From the NCBI GenBank assembly GCA_902772455.1, contig CACYAW010000008.1, positions 1-44,107 on the forward strand: a DNA stretch of 44,107 bases. Reading direction: 5' to 3'. The DNA is from an uncultured Bacteroidales bacterium. GTDB taxonomy: Bacteria > Bacteroidota > Bacteroidia > Bacteroidales > Muribaculaceae. Within the stretch, counting starts at the first letter, position 1. Every line of letters begins with the position of its first letter. The position numbers were made by a program, and so were the translations under genes. Below the pieces are notes generated by a model that made no database searches, was not told the DNA's origin, and worked only from the letters and a program-made list of their open reading frames with translations. Below, one piece after another: positions 32,585-41,900 of this stretch.

Positions 32585-33724
32585 ATGGATTTTATTACCA
32601 TTGAATATTATCTTGTGTTGATCGGCTGGGTGGTGGCTATCCTGCTGGGTGTTCTCTTGTTGTTAGTCAGGATACCTGGTGAAAAAGCACATTTTTCTTA
32701 CCGCAGGGCCAAGAACACATGTGCGTTAACCATTCTGTTGTTTGGGTTGGAGATACTGTTCCAGTGGTTGATACGCTTCTTTTTCGCTATCAATGACCCT
32801 GCGCTATCGGTTTCCGTTTACTTGTTCACCTATTGCGCGGCTACATTGTTGTTCACTGCCGGCTTCTGTGCCATGCTTGCTCCGTCATTGATGGTAAGGA
32901 GACAGCGTTTGATTGCGCTCGTTACGGTGTTATCCTATGCTATTTACTTGTCTATCAATTATTTTATAGACAATCGTCGCATCCAGTCTTTTGGTGTTCT
33001 CCTCGCCTGCGTTGCGTTGTTTATCATCACGTGTATATTGATCTATAAGTGTGTGGTCATTTATCGTCGTGCCATCAAGGACCTGAAAACCTATTACTCC
33101 GATGTCGTTGAGAATCTCATGCACTGGATGCCTGGAGTAGGGGTGGGAATCATGGTGTACATCATTTCGGCTCCCATTGTATGTTTGTGCCCCAGATGGG
33201 TGGGTGTCTATCAATTGGCATTGGGTATTGTCCTGTTCATTTATACCTTTATCTATACCATCGAGTTCTCGTTCAGCTTCAATACGGTGGCTGCAGCTAT
33301 TCTTCAGCCTGAGGATACTGAACAGATTGATGCCCAGGACTATAATGATGATGTTGAAAAGAATGGAATTTCAACCTTGAGCGAACCTTTGCAACAGGTC
33401 ATGCAGGACAAGGAGATGCGCTGGCGTGAGCAAGGCGGCTACCGCACCGCTGGCCTGACTATCGAACAGGCGGCACGCGCCATGGGAACCAACCGCAGCT
33501 ATCTATCACGCTACCTAAACGAGGTGCGGCACATGACTTTCTATGAGTGGGTGGCCAAGATGCGTATACATGAGGCGCAATCCATCATGCTCCAGGAGCC
33601 TGAAACATCGATGGAACAGATTGCCTCAAGGGTGGGCTTCAGCTCCCTTTCCACGTTCTCAAGCACCTTCAAGAAAATGGTCGGTAAGAGCCCGGTTAAC
33701 TGGCGTAACACCAAAGAAAATTGA
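32585..33724 (+). CDS. Membrane-anchored AraC-type regulator 2
   Basis: Protein of 379 residues with six or seven hydrophobic helices (starting YYLVLIGWVVAILLGVLLLL) and a C-terminal AraC-type DNA-binding domain (LTIEQAARAMGTNRSYLSRYLNEVRHMTFYEWVAKMRIHEAQSIML, then TSMEQIASRVGFSSLSTFSSTFKKMVGKSPVNWR). The plan matches the divergent neighbour, so the pair probably arose by duplication, although the membrane parts have diverged strongly. The start is the ATG at 32585, just after its -7 element; a longer frame to 32366 would cross the neighbour's gene. Target genes are unknown. Confidence 0.88.
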   Translation: MDFITIEYYLVLIGWVVAILLGVLLLLVRIPGEKAHFSYRRAKNTCALTILLFGLEILFQWLIRFFFAINDPALSVSVYLFTYCAATLLFTAGFCAMLAPSLMVRRQRLIALVTVLSYAIYLSINYFIDNRRIQSFGVLLACVALFIITCILIYKCVVIYRRAIKDLKTYYSDVVENLMHWMPGVGVGIMVYIISAPIVCLCPRWVGVYQLALGIVLFIYTFIYTIEFSFSFNTVAAAILQPEDTEQIDAQDYNDDVEKNGISTLSEPLQQVMQDKEMRWREQGGYRTAGLTIEQAARAMGTNRSYLSRYLNEVRHMTFYEWVAKMRIHEAQSIMLQEPETSMEQIASRVGFSSLSTFSSTFKKMVGKSPVNWRNTKEN

Positions 33725-34177
33725 ATTTTGCTTGTATTCTAAAATCGCCATTTCAACGTGTTTTTTCGGTATTATTTTGGTATTAAAATATCAAGAATAT
33801 TTACTAGCAACAATTATTGATGTTATGGATTTGTAAAAATCATTTCCATGTTTGAATTATTTGTATTTTTGCTATTGCAATCATAACCATAATTCAAGTA
33901 TAAAGGCAAAATCCATGACATGACTTTAGGTTTTATGGATATAGAGTAATAGAAATAACTGTGCAATAGAAGAAATTAGTATCCTTTAAGTGTTAATCGA
34001 GAAATGGTATGGCCCCATCATCAGGGCCTGCTATGTATGAACTAGTTAAGCAAGAATAAAAATCAGTTAGCCTGGGAAGGTTGACTGTTTTTTATGTTTA
34101 TTGATGGCAGTCACAAAAAAAAATTGTAATTTCGTGCCGTCGCAGGACAAGATTAAAATCCTGTGCCACATTGTTGA
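33725..34177. other. AT-rich 453-bp spacer without gene
   Basis: No coding frame of note. A lone TATTTTTG is at 33864-33871 with no TTTG at the right distance. A GC-richer stretch at about 34010-34030 can make a short hairpin (GGCCCCATCATCAGGGCC). Such a layout could hide a small RNA, but nothing proves it. A degenerate -7 element TAATTTCG at 34127-34134 is the likely promoter of the next gene. Confidence 0.4.
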
Positions 34178-35311
34178 ATGATCAACGTTTTCCATATCGT
34201 TTCTAACAAGCATTGGACTGGTGCCGAGCAGTATACCTATGACTTGGTGGACCGTTTGCGCAATGATAAGGATTTCTATGTCGAGGTGGTATGCCGCAAA
34301 CGTCCCATCGTGCTCAAGCAGTACCGTCGTCTGGAACTCCCGATCTCTATTCTCCCGCTCAAGGGTGTGACCGACATCGACAGTCCGGTGCGATTCGCCC
34401 GCCTGCTGCGCAAGGGCAAGAACATCATACATGTGCACAGCTTCAAGGACGCCTTCATGGCGGTGATGGCGCGCCGCATCAGCGAGAACCGTGACACACG
34501 CGTCGTCGTGAGCGTGCACGGCGTTTACAGGCCCAAGAAGAATTACATGTACACCAAGTTGTACAAGTCCATCGACTGCTTCGTTTTCTCTTCCGAGATG
34601 GCGCGCGACGCTTTCTTGGGCAAGGCCAAGAAAACCTATGCTGACCGGGCTGTGGTCCTTCGCGACAGCGTCTGTGACAGCCACATCGGCACTGTAGTGC
34701 CTGAACTGCGCCGTGAGTTAGGCTTGGCCCCTCACCAGGCATTGATCATGTACCATGGCAAACTGGCCCCAGAAAAGGGCATAGATACGCTCCTGGGAGC
34801 GTTGACCCATGTGGACAAGTCAAAGTACCACCTGGCCATCATCGGCGAAGGAGAGCCCAAATACAAGGCAAAAATCAAGGGGTTTATCGTGGCTGCAGGC
34901 ATGGTCAACAACGTCACCTTGCTCGGTTTCAGGGATAACATCCTGGAATACCTGCGGCAGGCCGACTTTGGCATCCTGCCCTCCATCCAGCAGGAAGCGT
35001 TGGGAATCAGCAATTTGGAGTATATGATGGCCGGCAAAGCGCACATCTGCAGCAACAACGGAGCCCAGCCCGAGTATGTTCAGGACGGCGTGAACGGACT
35101 GCTTGTGCCTCCCGGCGACGAGCAAGCCTTGACCACCGCCATCAATCTGCTGCTCAACGACACCGCCACGCGTTCACGAATGGGTGCGCATGCGCAGAAG
35201 GACTTCCAGGAAAACCTTGACTATCCCGCCTTCTACAAGAAGATGACCGACCTGTACCGCAAACTGCTTGAGACCGCTCCCGTCGTGGACATCGATACTG
35301 GTGACAACTGA
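34178..35311 (+). CDS. Glycosyltransferase family 4 protein
   Basis: GT-B enzyme of 377 residues. N-terminal acceptor half: VFHIVSNKHWTGAEQYTYDLVDRL, IIHVHSFKDAFMAVMARR, VVVSVHGVYRPKKNYMYTKLYKSID. C-terminal donor half: IMYHGKLAPEKGIDTLLGAL, LAIIGEGE, VTLLGFRDNILEYLRQADFGILPSIQQEALGISNLEYMMAGK and ICSNNGAQPEYVQDGVNGLLVPPGD. The E-x7-E motif of GT4 is EALGISNLE. Sugar donor and target are unknown. The gene is not in a polysaccharide cluster. Its stop is 8 bases from the convergent ATPase gene, and TGATGGG/CCCATCA across the two ends may act as a shared hairpin terminator. Confidence 0.92.
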   Translation: MINVFHIVSNKHWTGAEQYTYDLVDRLRNDKDFYVEVVCRKRPIVLKQYRRLELPISILPLKGVTDIDSPVRFARLLRKGKNIIHVHSFKDAFMAVMARRISENRDTRVVVSVHGVYRPKKNYMYTKLYKSIDCFVFSSEMARDAFLGKAKKTYADRAVVLRDSVCDSHIGTVVPELRRELGLAPHQALIMYHGKLAPEKGIDTLLGALTHVDKSKYHLAIIGEGEPKYKAKIKGFIVAAGMVNNVTLLGFRDNILEYLRQADFGILPSIQQEALGISNLEYMMAGKAHICSNNGAQPEYVQDGVNGLLVPPGDEQALTTAINLLLNDTATRSRMGAHAQKDFQENLDYPAFYKKMTDLYRKLLETAPVVDIDTGDN

Positions 35312-35319
35312 TGGGAGTG

Positions 35320-36690
35320 TTAAAAGGTCGACCAGTCATCCCCATCACTTGATGACACACGGTTGGCGTCCAAAAACATTGTGAAATAGATAGGGAGATA
35401 AACAATGTTGCCAATAGTTTTTATCTCCCTCTCATTTGAGAGGACCCAAGCATGCTTTACATGATAATCAGGTACACTCAACAGCCTGTTGAGTGCACTG
35501 TGAATTGTATAATCCTTACCAGACTTGACTTCAATAGGCAATATGCTTAAGTTAGTATAGTCATTGACAAGGAAATCCACTTCTCCATTATGACGATTAT
35601 CGTAATAATACAGTTGATGGTTATGAGCTGCCAATTCCTGCGCGACAACGCTCTCATAGACCGACCCTAGGTTGATGCTAGCCAAATCTTCCAAAATTCC
35701 GGATACATTATTCTTGAATAGCATCATTGTCAATAGCCCAACATCATTCAAATAGAGTTTGAGTAGATTCTTTTGCAGGCTCTCGTTGAGAGGGAACTTC
35801 GGATTTGATACCGCATGAGCGGGAACAGTAATTCCAGAAGAGATAAGGTATTCAAAATCTGATTGGTAGCGGTCAAAACGGTCACCTTTGACCCCTTGGA
35901 TATCCTTGGCTACAATGCGTTTCTTTTTATTCTCCATTTGTGATGGAATCATTTCATAAATTCGCCCTATATGCAGATGCGAAGCGGCATCCTTCTCATA
36001 CTTTGAGGCATCATCTTTGTACATTTGCACAATAGAGGACTGCACTTCCCTCACTTTTACAATGTTATGTGTCTCAAGATATATATTTACCACATCGGGT
36101 AATCCTCCTACAACGAGATATCTACGGAATAGCTTCATCACATAATTGTGCAATTCCTCGGATAATGGCTCTGAGCGATTAAATTTGGATCTGATATCGT
36201 AGAGAGCAGTCGGGCTGACACCATTTGCTACCAAGAACTCCTCAAAATCAAGCTGATACATTCGTTTGGGCAAGATGCTGCCAATTGGGATTGACGTTGT
36301 TGACCGCAATGCGATACCCAATAAACTGCCACTAGCGATGAAACGATATCGTCGTTCCTGTCTGAAAAATTTCAGCATCGTCAGGTATTGGGGATAATGC
36401 TGTATTTCATCCAAGAAAATGAGTGTGTCTTCGTAAGTATCAAGTTTTTCACCAGCAATCATGCTGACAGTGAAATAAAAGTCTTTGGTCGAATGAATGT
36501 TCTTGAATAGACGTGGACCTTCATCATCCTCGGCAAAATTGATTTCCACAAAATTCTTGTAAAGATGAGTGCCGACTTTTCTGATAATAAAGGATTTGCC
36601 TACCTGTCGGGCCCCCTCAAGCACTAGAATCTTGTCATCTGCCGATTTCAAGAAATCTTCAATCTCTGCTTCAATTTTCCTATATAACAT
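35320..36690 (-). CDS. AAA ATPase with DUF4143 domain
   Basis: Protein of 456 residues. Walker A is GARQVGKS (26-33) and Walker B is LIFLDE (90-95), within an AAA_14 domain; a sensor segment FIASGSLLG follows. The C-terminal DUF4143 region ends in a nuclease-like core with Asp372 (GEVDFLVND), Glu387 and Lys389 (LPIEVKSGK), as in PDDEXK folds. Members are frequent in Bacteroidota in multiple, strain-variable copies; the role is not established. The gene is AT-rich compared with its neighbours and stands alone, with three iterated repeats in its upstream region. Acquisition by transfer is likely. Confidence 0.9.
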   Translation of the reverse strand: MLYRKIEAEIEDFLKSADDKILVLEGARQVGKSFIIRKVGTHLYKNFVEINFAEDDEGPRLFKNIHSTKDFYFTVSMIAGEKLDTYEDTLIFLDEIQHYPQYLTMLKFFRQERRYRFIASGSLLGIALRSTTSIPIGSILPKRMYQLDFEEFLVANGVSPTALYDIRSKFNRSEPLSEELHNYVMKLFRRYLVVGGLPDVVNIYLETHNIVKVREVQSSIVQMYKDDASKYEKDAASHLHIGRIYEMIPSQMENKKKRIVAKDIQGVKGDRFDRYQSDFEYLISSGITVPAHAVSNPKFPLNESLQKNLLKLYLNDVGLLTMMLFKNNVSGILEDLASINLGSVYESVVAQELAAHNHQLYYYDNRHNGEVDFLVNDYTNLSILPIEVKSGKDYTIHSALNRLLSVPDYHVKHAWVLSNEREIKTIGNIVYLPIYFTMFLDANRVSSSDGDDWSTF

Positions 36691-36731
36691 TACTAATCAA
36701 TTATTTAGATGTTTTATTCTCTATCTTGTTG

Positions 36732-36807
36732 ACACTTTTCAATAGATAATTGCTCTCAAAAAATACATTTTTCAATATAATTTTCGCCTACAAAAATACA
36801 CTTTTCA
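36732..36807 (-). repeat. Three 32-33-base iterated repeats upstream of the DUF4143 ATPase
   Basis: On the minus strand TTGAAAAGTGT or TTGAAAAATGT recurs with starts at 36807, 36774 and 36742 (spacings 33 and 32). Units 1 and 2 continue with A-T-rich TATTTTT-G sequences that look like -7 elements (clean TATTTTTG at 36798-36791). The repeats therefore contain the likely promoter of the ATPase gene and could be bound by the protein itself or mark a mobile unit. Confidence 0.75.
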
Positions 36808-36864
36808 AAGTTATAGACCAAATTTTTACAACAAAAAACAGAGAGGAAAGAGAGAAGGATAATG

Positions 36865-36899
36865 AAAAAACGCCGCCGGGGCTGCGAGAGCCTCGGCGG
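36865..36899 (-). terminator. Terminator of the second SusC/SusD operon
   Basis: CCGCCGGGGCT and AGCCTCGGCGG pair (one G-T wobble) around GCGAG. On the minus strand the hairpin is followed by a run of six T (36870-36865). It lies 29 bases after the susD stop. Confidence 0.9.
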
Positions 36900-36927
36900 A
36901 CGTCGTTAAGTCAAACAGGGTAGGGGA

Positions 36928-38829
36928 TTACTGCTGGTCGCTGTCCCACCATACGGGGATAGTCCAAGCGTCATCCTGACGGTTCCAGAGCAGAGTGTTA
37001 CCCTCACCATCAGCCATGCGTGCACCGGGCACCTTCTCACCAATTGCCTGCAGGTTCTTGCTGTTGTAGTTATACTCGTGTGAGCACTGACGCCAGCGGC
37101 GATACTGCTTGCCCTCGGGGATAGCCTTGGTTGCATTTGCTACCTGATAGTGATAAGCGGGAATCGACCAACCGAAGAAAATGTTGGGATCGAAGTCATA
37201 ACGGCGCATGTCATTCCAGATCTCATAAGAGAACATCAAAGCGATACGCTTCTGAGTCAGAATGTGGCCCAAGGTGATGTTACCGGCATTACCGATACCG
37301 TTCTCAACAAAATTGTCGATGGCATCTTGAGTCATGGGAGTGAATGACGGGCAGTCAGCAAGACTGGCATCTCCACCTTGAGGATTGATCCATTCATTCA
37401 GTTTGTCATTCATCAGCTCGCAGCTAGCCTTTACACCAGCTTTGTAGGCTGCAAAGGCGCCGGCCTTGTCGCCCTTCTTAAAGAGCACCTCAGCACGAAT
37501 GAAGCAGCACTCAGCATAAGTGCCTACGTACGTGGGTGAGCTTACACGGGTGTAGAAAGTGCCAGATTCCATTGAATTAGCATTAACGGGAGAGCCATTC
37601 TTCATGCCTGAACGGTAATAGATAATGCTTGGATTACCAAAGTAACCTTTACAGTCGCTGGTGCACTCTACATAAACAGTGTCACCCAGGCGAGCCTCGC
37701 TCTTCGTGTCAATATACCAACTGCTGGTTTCACTATTATACGCTGCGCGCAGGGGGCCACCATTGCTGTTAATATCGCTAGCCATGTCAACGCCCAATGA
37801 ACGGCGCCAGTTGCCTACCCACTTCACATCAGTGCGTGAATTGTCATCCTTGTTAGCGCTGTAAGCCCAGGGGATAATGTGGTCGGCACGGGGATCCTCA
37901 ACGCCAAAACCACCAAAGTTAGTCAGGTTGTCATAGAGCATCTTGGTCACCATGTAACCGGCATTCATACCGCAAACCGAGAACAAGGGAGAATAATCAA
38001 CAGGCTCATCCCATCCCAGCACATCATGCGTTGGGCCGTTATCATCGGTGTGGTTAATAATAGTGTTGTCAGCATTGTTCTGCATGGCCTTATCAAGACA
38101 GCGCAGGATTTCATCGGCATCATACTTGCCATCCTTATAACTACCAGTACCTTTCTTGTTAAGTTTGTTGATCCAACGAGCCTTCAACAGATAAGCCAGT
38201 TTAGTCCATTTGTTCACGTTACCGCCGTTCCACCAGTCATTGCCACTACCCAGAGTGGGCAACACTGGATTCTGGTTTGGGCTTTTCTCGAGGTATTCAA
38301 TGGCCTTGTCAATATCGCTCAAACAACCCATGTAAATAGTCTTGCCGTCAGCATAGCGAGGAGTCGCAGTGGTATCAACACCTGCTTCTTCATAGGGCAT
38401 TTCACCATAAAGGTCGGTCATGGCCATAAAGCCATAAGCCCTGATCAGTCGGCCTACACCTGCAAATTGCCAATTCTCGGCAGCTTCGGCCTTTTGAATC
38501 ATGTCAAGGACATTGGCGTATGCGCCAACAAACCACCATTGATAAGTCGTTGTAACTTGACCATCAACGGGATACCAGTAGGATACATGCCAATAGTTGC
38601 CACCATTATAGTAGCGGGTCCAGTCACCCATCGCCATGGTAGTGCGCCATGCGCTGAATTGCAAACCACTATTGGTATAGAACTCAATGTGAGCCAGACG
38701 CTGGTCATAATTTACGGCAATCGACGAGGGACTGTCAGGATTGACATTCACATCCAGCCAATCATTGCAAGAGGTTAGCGACAATGCCATTACCCCCAGG
38801 CCACATATAATTGATTTGAATAGTTTCAT
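36928..38829 (-). CDS. SusD/RagB-like outer-membrane lipoprotein (SusD_2 type)
   Basis: Lipoprotein of 633 residues with lipobox LTSC (Cys21) followed by NDWLDVNVNPDSPSS, the N-terminal signature of the SusD_2 (PF12771-like) subfamily. TPR-type helices include VGRLIRAYGFMAMTDLYGEMPYEEA and KLAYLLKARWINKLNKK. A later part has CCFIRAEVLFKKGDKAGAFAAYKAGVKAS and LTQKRIALMFSYEIWNDMRRYDFDPN, both standard. It is longer than the first SusD and from a different subfamily, so the two loci take up different ligands. It lies 131 bases downstream of its susC, separated by the second heptad inverted repeat. Only these two genes form the unit. Confidence 0.93.
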   Translation of the reverse strand: MKLFKSIICGLGVMALSLTSCNDWLDVNVNPDSPSSIAVNYDQRLAHIEFYTNSGLQFSAWRTTMAMGDWTRYYNGGNYWHVSYWYPVDGQVTTTYQWWFVGAYANVLDMIQKAEAAENWQFAGVGRLIRAYGFMAMTDLYGEMPYEEAGVDTTATPRYADGKTIYMGCLSDIDKAIEYLEKSPNQNPVLPTLGSGNDWWNGGNVNKWTKLAYLLKARWINKLNKKGTGSYKDGKYDADEILRCLDKAMQNNADNTIINHTDDNGPTHDVLGWDEPVDYSPLFSVCGMNAGYMVTKMLYDNLTNFGGFGVEDPRADHIIPWAYSANKDDNSRTDVKWVGNWRRSLGVDMASDINSNGGPLRAAYNSETSSWYIDTKSEARLGDTVYVECTSDCKGYFGNPSIIYYRSGMKNGSPVNANSMESGTFYTRVSSPTYVGTYAECCFIRAEVLFKKGDKAGAFAAYKAGVKASCELMNDKLNEWINPQGGDASLADCPSFTPMTQDAIDNFVENGIGNAGNITLGHILTQKRIALMFSYEIWNDMRRYDFDPNIFFGWSIPAYHYQVANATKAIPEGKQYRRWRQCSHEYNYNSKNLQAIGEKVPGARMADGEGNTLLWNRQDDAWTIPVWWDSDQQ

Positions 38830-38847
38830 AATTATATTTCTGTTTTT

Positions 38848-38952
38848 GTTGTAAGTTTTAAGTTGTAAGTTTTAAGTAGGATTTGTGTCGCCTGAAAACT
38901 GTATCGTCATGAGGTGATATGACTTAAAACTAAAAACTCAAAACTAAAAACT
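38848..38952. repeat. Heptad inverted-repeat element between susC and susD (copy D)
   Basis: Left arm 38848-38877 (GTTGTAA, GTTTTAA units), right arm 38922-38952 (ACTTAAA, ACTAAAA, ACTCAAA units). The centre has CGCCTGAAA at 38889-38897, 12 bases after the left arm, exactly as in copy A. Read on the plus strand it has the same orientation as copy A, though these genes lie on the minus strand, so it is reversed relative to transcription. Confidence 0.8.
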
Positions 38953-38960
38953 GATTAAAC

Positions 38961-41900
38961 TTACTTCACGATGATTTCGCAAATCGAAACGCGGTTCCAG
39001 CTCAGTTCATCAAACATGTTGCTGATGCCCTGGCCAGCAGCATTGATGCGCTTGGCATCGATACCATACTTCTTCACGAGCATGTCCTTCACGCTGGCGG
39101 CACGGCCCTCAGCGAGCTTGATGTTGTTCTCAGCGGGACCCTCGGGAGAAGCATAACCCTTGATGGTGCAGGTTGCCTCGGGATGGCTCTTCAGGTAAGC
39201 AGCCACGCGCTCAACGTTGGCACGCTGATCGGCGGTGATGGAGGTCTTGTTCACGGGGAAGTGAACGAGCACGTTCATGTACTGCTTGCTGTTGTCAACC
39301 AACTTGGGAGCAGCGTTCTTGGCAGCGTTCAGGTCGTTGCGGCAGTTGTTCAGCGCACGGTTAGCAGCAGCGAGGTCGTTCTCGAGCTGTCCAATGCGGG
39401 CGTTGCTGGCGTTCTGGGCGTTAGCAAGCTGGTTGCGCAGGTCGTTGATCTGAGCGTTCAGGTTATCGAGTTCGATGTTGTTCACGCGGGCAGGAGCCTC
39501 GTTGTCAGCACCGAACACCAGGTTAATGCCCAAAGCATACTGGCGGGTAGCGGGAACACCGCAGTAGTCAAAGCCTACCGACGATGAACCACCAACACCA
39601 GCACCAGAAGCAGCTACCTCGGGATCACCATCATAGTTAGTGAACAGCAGCAGGTTGTTGGCCGATGCAGTGATAGAAGCGCGCTTGAGATACTTGGTGC
39701 GGGCAAGCAAGCTGCGAGGCACGTCATAGGTCAACGAGATGGTACGCAGACGCAAGCTCTTCACGTAAGTAATCCAGTTGCGGGTTTCATAGTTATAAGC
39801 TCCAGTGTAGTAGTCCTTAATGATGTTATAACCACTCTTCATCTTGCCGTCAAACATGTACATCTGATCGGCTTCCCAAGTGTTGGATACCTCCTCGCCA
39901 GCAGAATTTACACCGCTGATAGTAAGAGACTCGTTGCGCCAGTCTGCTGAGAGTTGGCTTACACCAGACATCGACATAGCATACTTGGTGCCGTTGAAGA
40001 CGTCACCACCATAACGGAACTCCCACAACATGTTGAAGGTCCAGTTCTTGAAGAAGGTGATGGTGTTATTCCAACCACCCTGGAACTTGGCCTCGCGGTC
40101 ACCCACCTCATAACCAACACTGTTGGTAGTGGGGAAGCCGTTCTTGTCGAGGACGAGTTTGCCATCGGCATTGCGGGTCCACTTGTAACCCTCAATACCC
40201 ATGAAGTTACCGTGATTGTAGCTGGCAGCCTTAGCATTGCCATACTGCACATCGGTCAGATACATGACATCAAGGCCCTGAATCAGGTCGCCAATGGTAC
40301 CGCGGTTACCGGCAATATTGATGCCGGTTTCCCAAATGAAGTTCTCGCGTTGGATGGGCGTGCCGCTCAAGCTGATCTCCAAACCCTTGTTATAAATGTC
40401 ACCAGCATTGGTCGAGCAGAAGATGTAAGCAGTTGATTGAGCCGTACGCGGTGAGAGGATCATGTCAAATGAGTTGTTGGTATAGTAAGCAACATCAAAT
40501 TTCAAGCGGTTCTGCAAGAAGCGCAGTTCCAGACCAACCTCGGTCGAACGGGTGCGCTCAGGTTTCAGATAGGGGTTACCGCGAGACCAGCTGTTACCCA
40601 AACCAACAGCATCTCCAATATAGGAACCGACAGGCCACTGATAAGTAAGAGTCTCATAGGGGCCTGTATCCTTACCTACCTCAGCCCAGCTGGCACGGAT
40701 CTTACCAAATGAGAACCAGTCGGGCAGGCTCTCACGGAAGAGCTCGGTGAAGGCGATAGCACCACTCACGCTGGGATAGAAATAGCTCCAGTTGTCCTTG
40801 GGCAGAGTTGATGACCAGTCGTTACGGCCAGTCACAGTCAAGAAGATGGCGTTGCGCCAGTCCATGCGGAACTCACCGAAAGCCGATACCATGCGTTTCT
40901 TGCTGCTGCCATGCTTAAAGGCTTGATCGCTCTGGCGGGCATTGTCGAAACTATAAAATTCTGGAACGATAAAGTTCCAAGCTCTCTCATAGTCGGTGCG
41001 AGTCTTAATATAGTCAGTCGATCCACCCAACATCAGGTTGATATTGAAGTCACCAAACTGCTTGTTCCAGTTCGACATCAGGTTGTTGCTCAAGTAGCGA
41101 TACTTGTAAGTATTGATACTGTACATACCATTCTCCCATACCTTCTTGATGGCACCTCCAGGAGCAATCTGGTTAGCGCTCTCGGTTGTGTAGGTGTCAA
41201 CACCCATGCGATAGCTAATCCACCACCAGTCAAACAAATCCCACTTCACGTTCACGTTACCAGTGAAACGCTCCGTGTCATCGGTCATCTTGTTTTTGTT
41301 AACAATCCAATAGGGGTTGTCTCGTTCGTCCCAGGGATCAAGATTGGGAATCAGGTGGTAGCGCAGGCCGTTCTCATCCAGATAATGACGCATGTCATCA
41401 ACGGGAGACCAGTTGTAGGCGGCATAGAGCGTACCAGTACCCGATGAACCGTACAGGGCGGCACCCGTCAAGGTCTTGGTAGTGCGGGCATCACTGTAGG
41501 CGGCATTAGCGCCAAAAGTGAAGCGTCCTACCCTCTGCTCACCGTTGAAACGGAAGGTTGTCTTTTTGTAACCGGTGGTGGGAACGATACCGTCCTGATC
41601 GTAGTATGAACCGCTCAGGAAGAAGTTGTTGTTCTTGGTACCACCGCTAACGCTCAAGTTGGTATCCCAAATCAGACCTGTCTCCAAGAAGTTCTTCAGA
41701 TTGTCATAGGTGGGAGTACCTGCAGCAGCCTTTGGGCCCCAACTATTGTATGAGTCGGTCTTATTCTCAAGGCCAGTGAAGTTACCAGCAGTATAATTCT
41801 CTTGAATATAACCGCGGGTGTATTCTTTCTGATACTTGGGAAGGTTGCTGGCCATCGAGGCAATCATTCTGGTGGTCAAGCTGACCTCAGTGTGGCCTTC

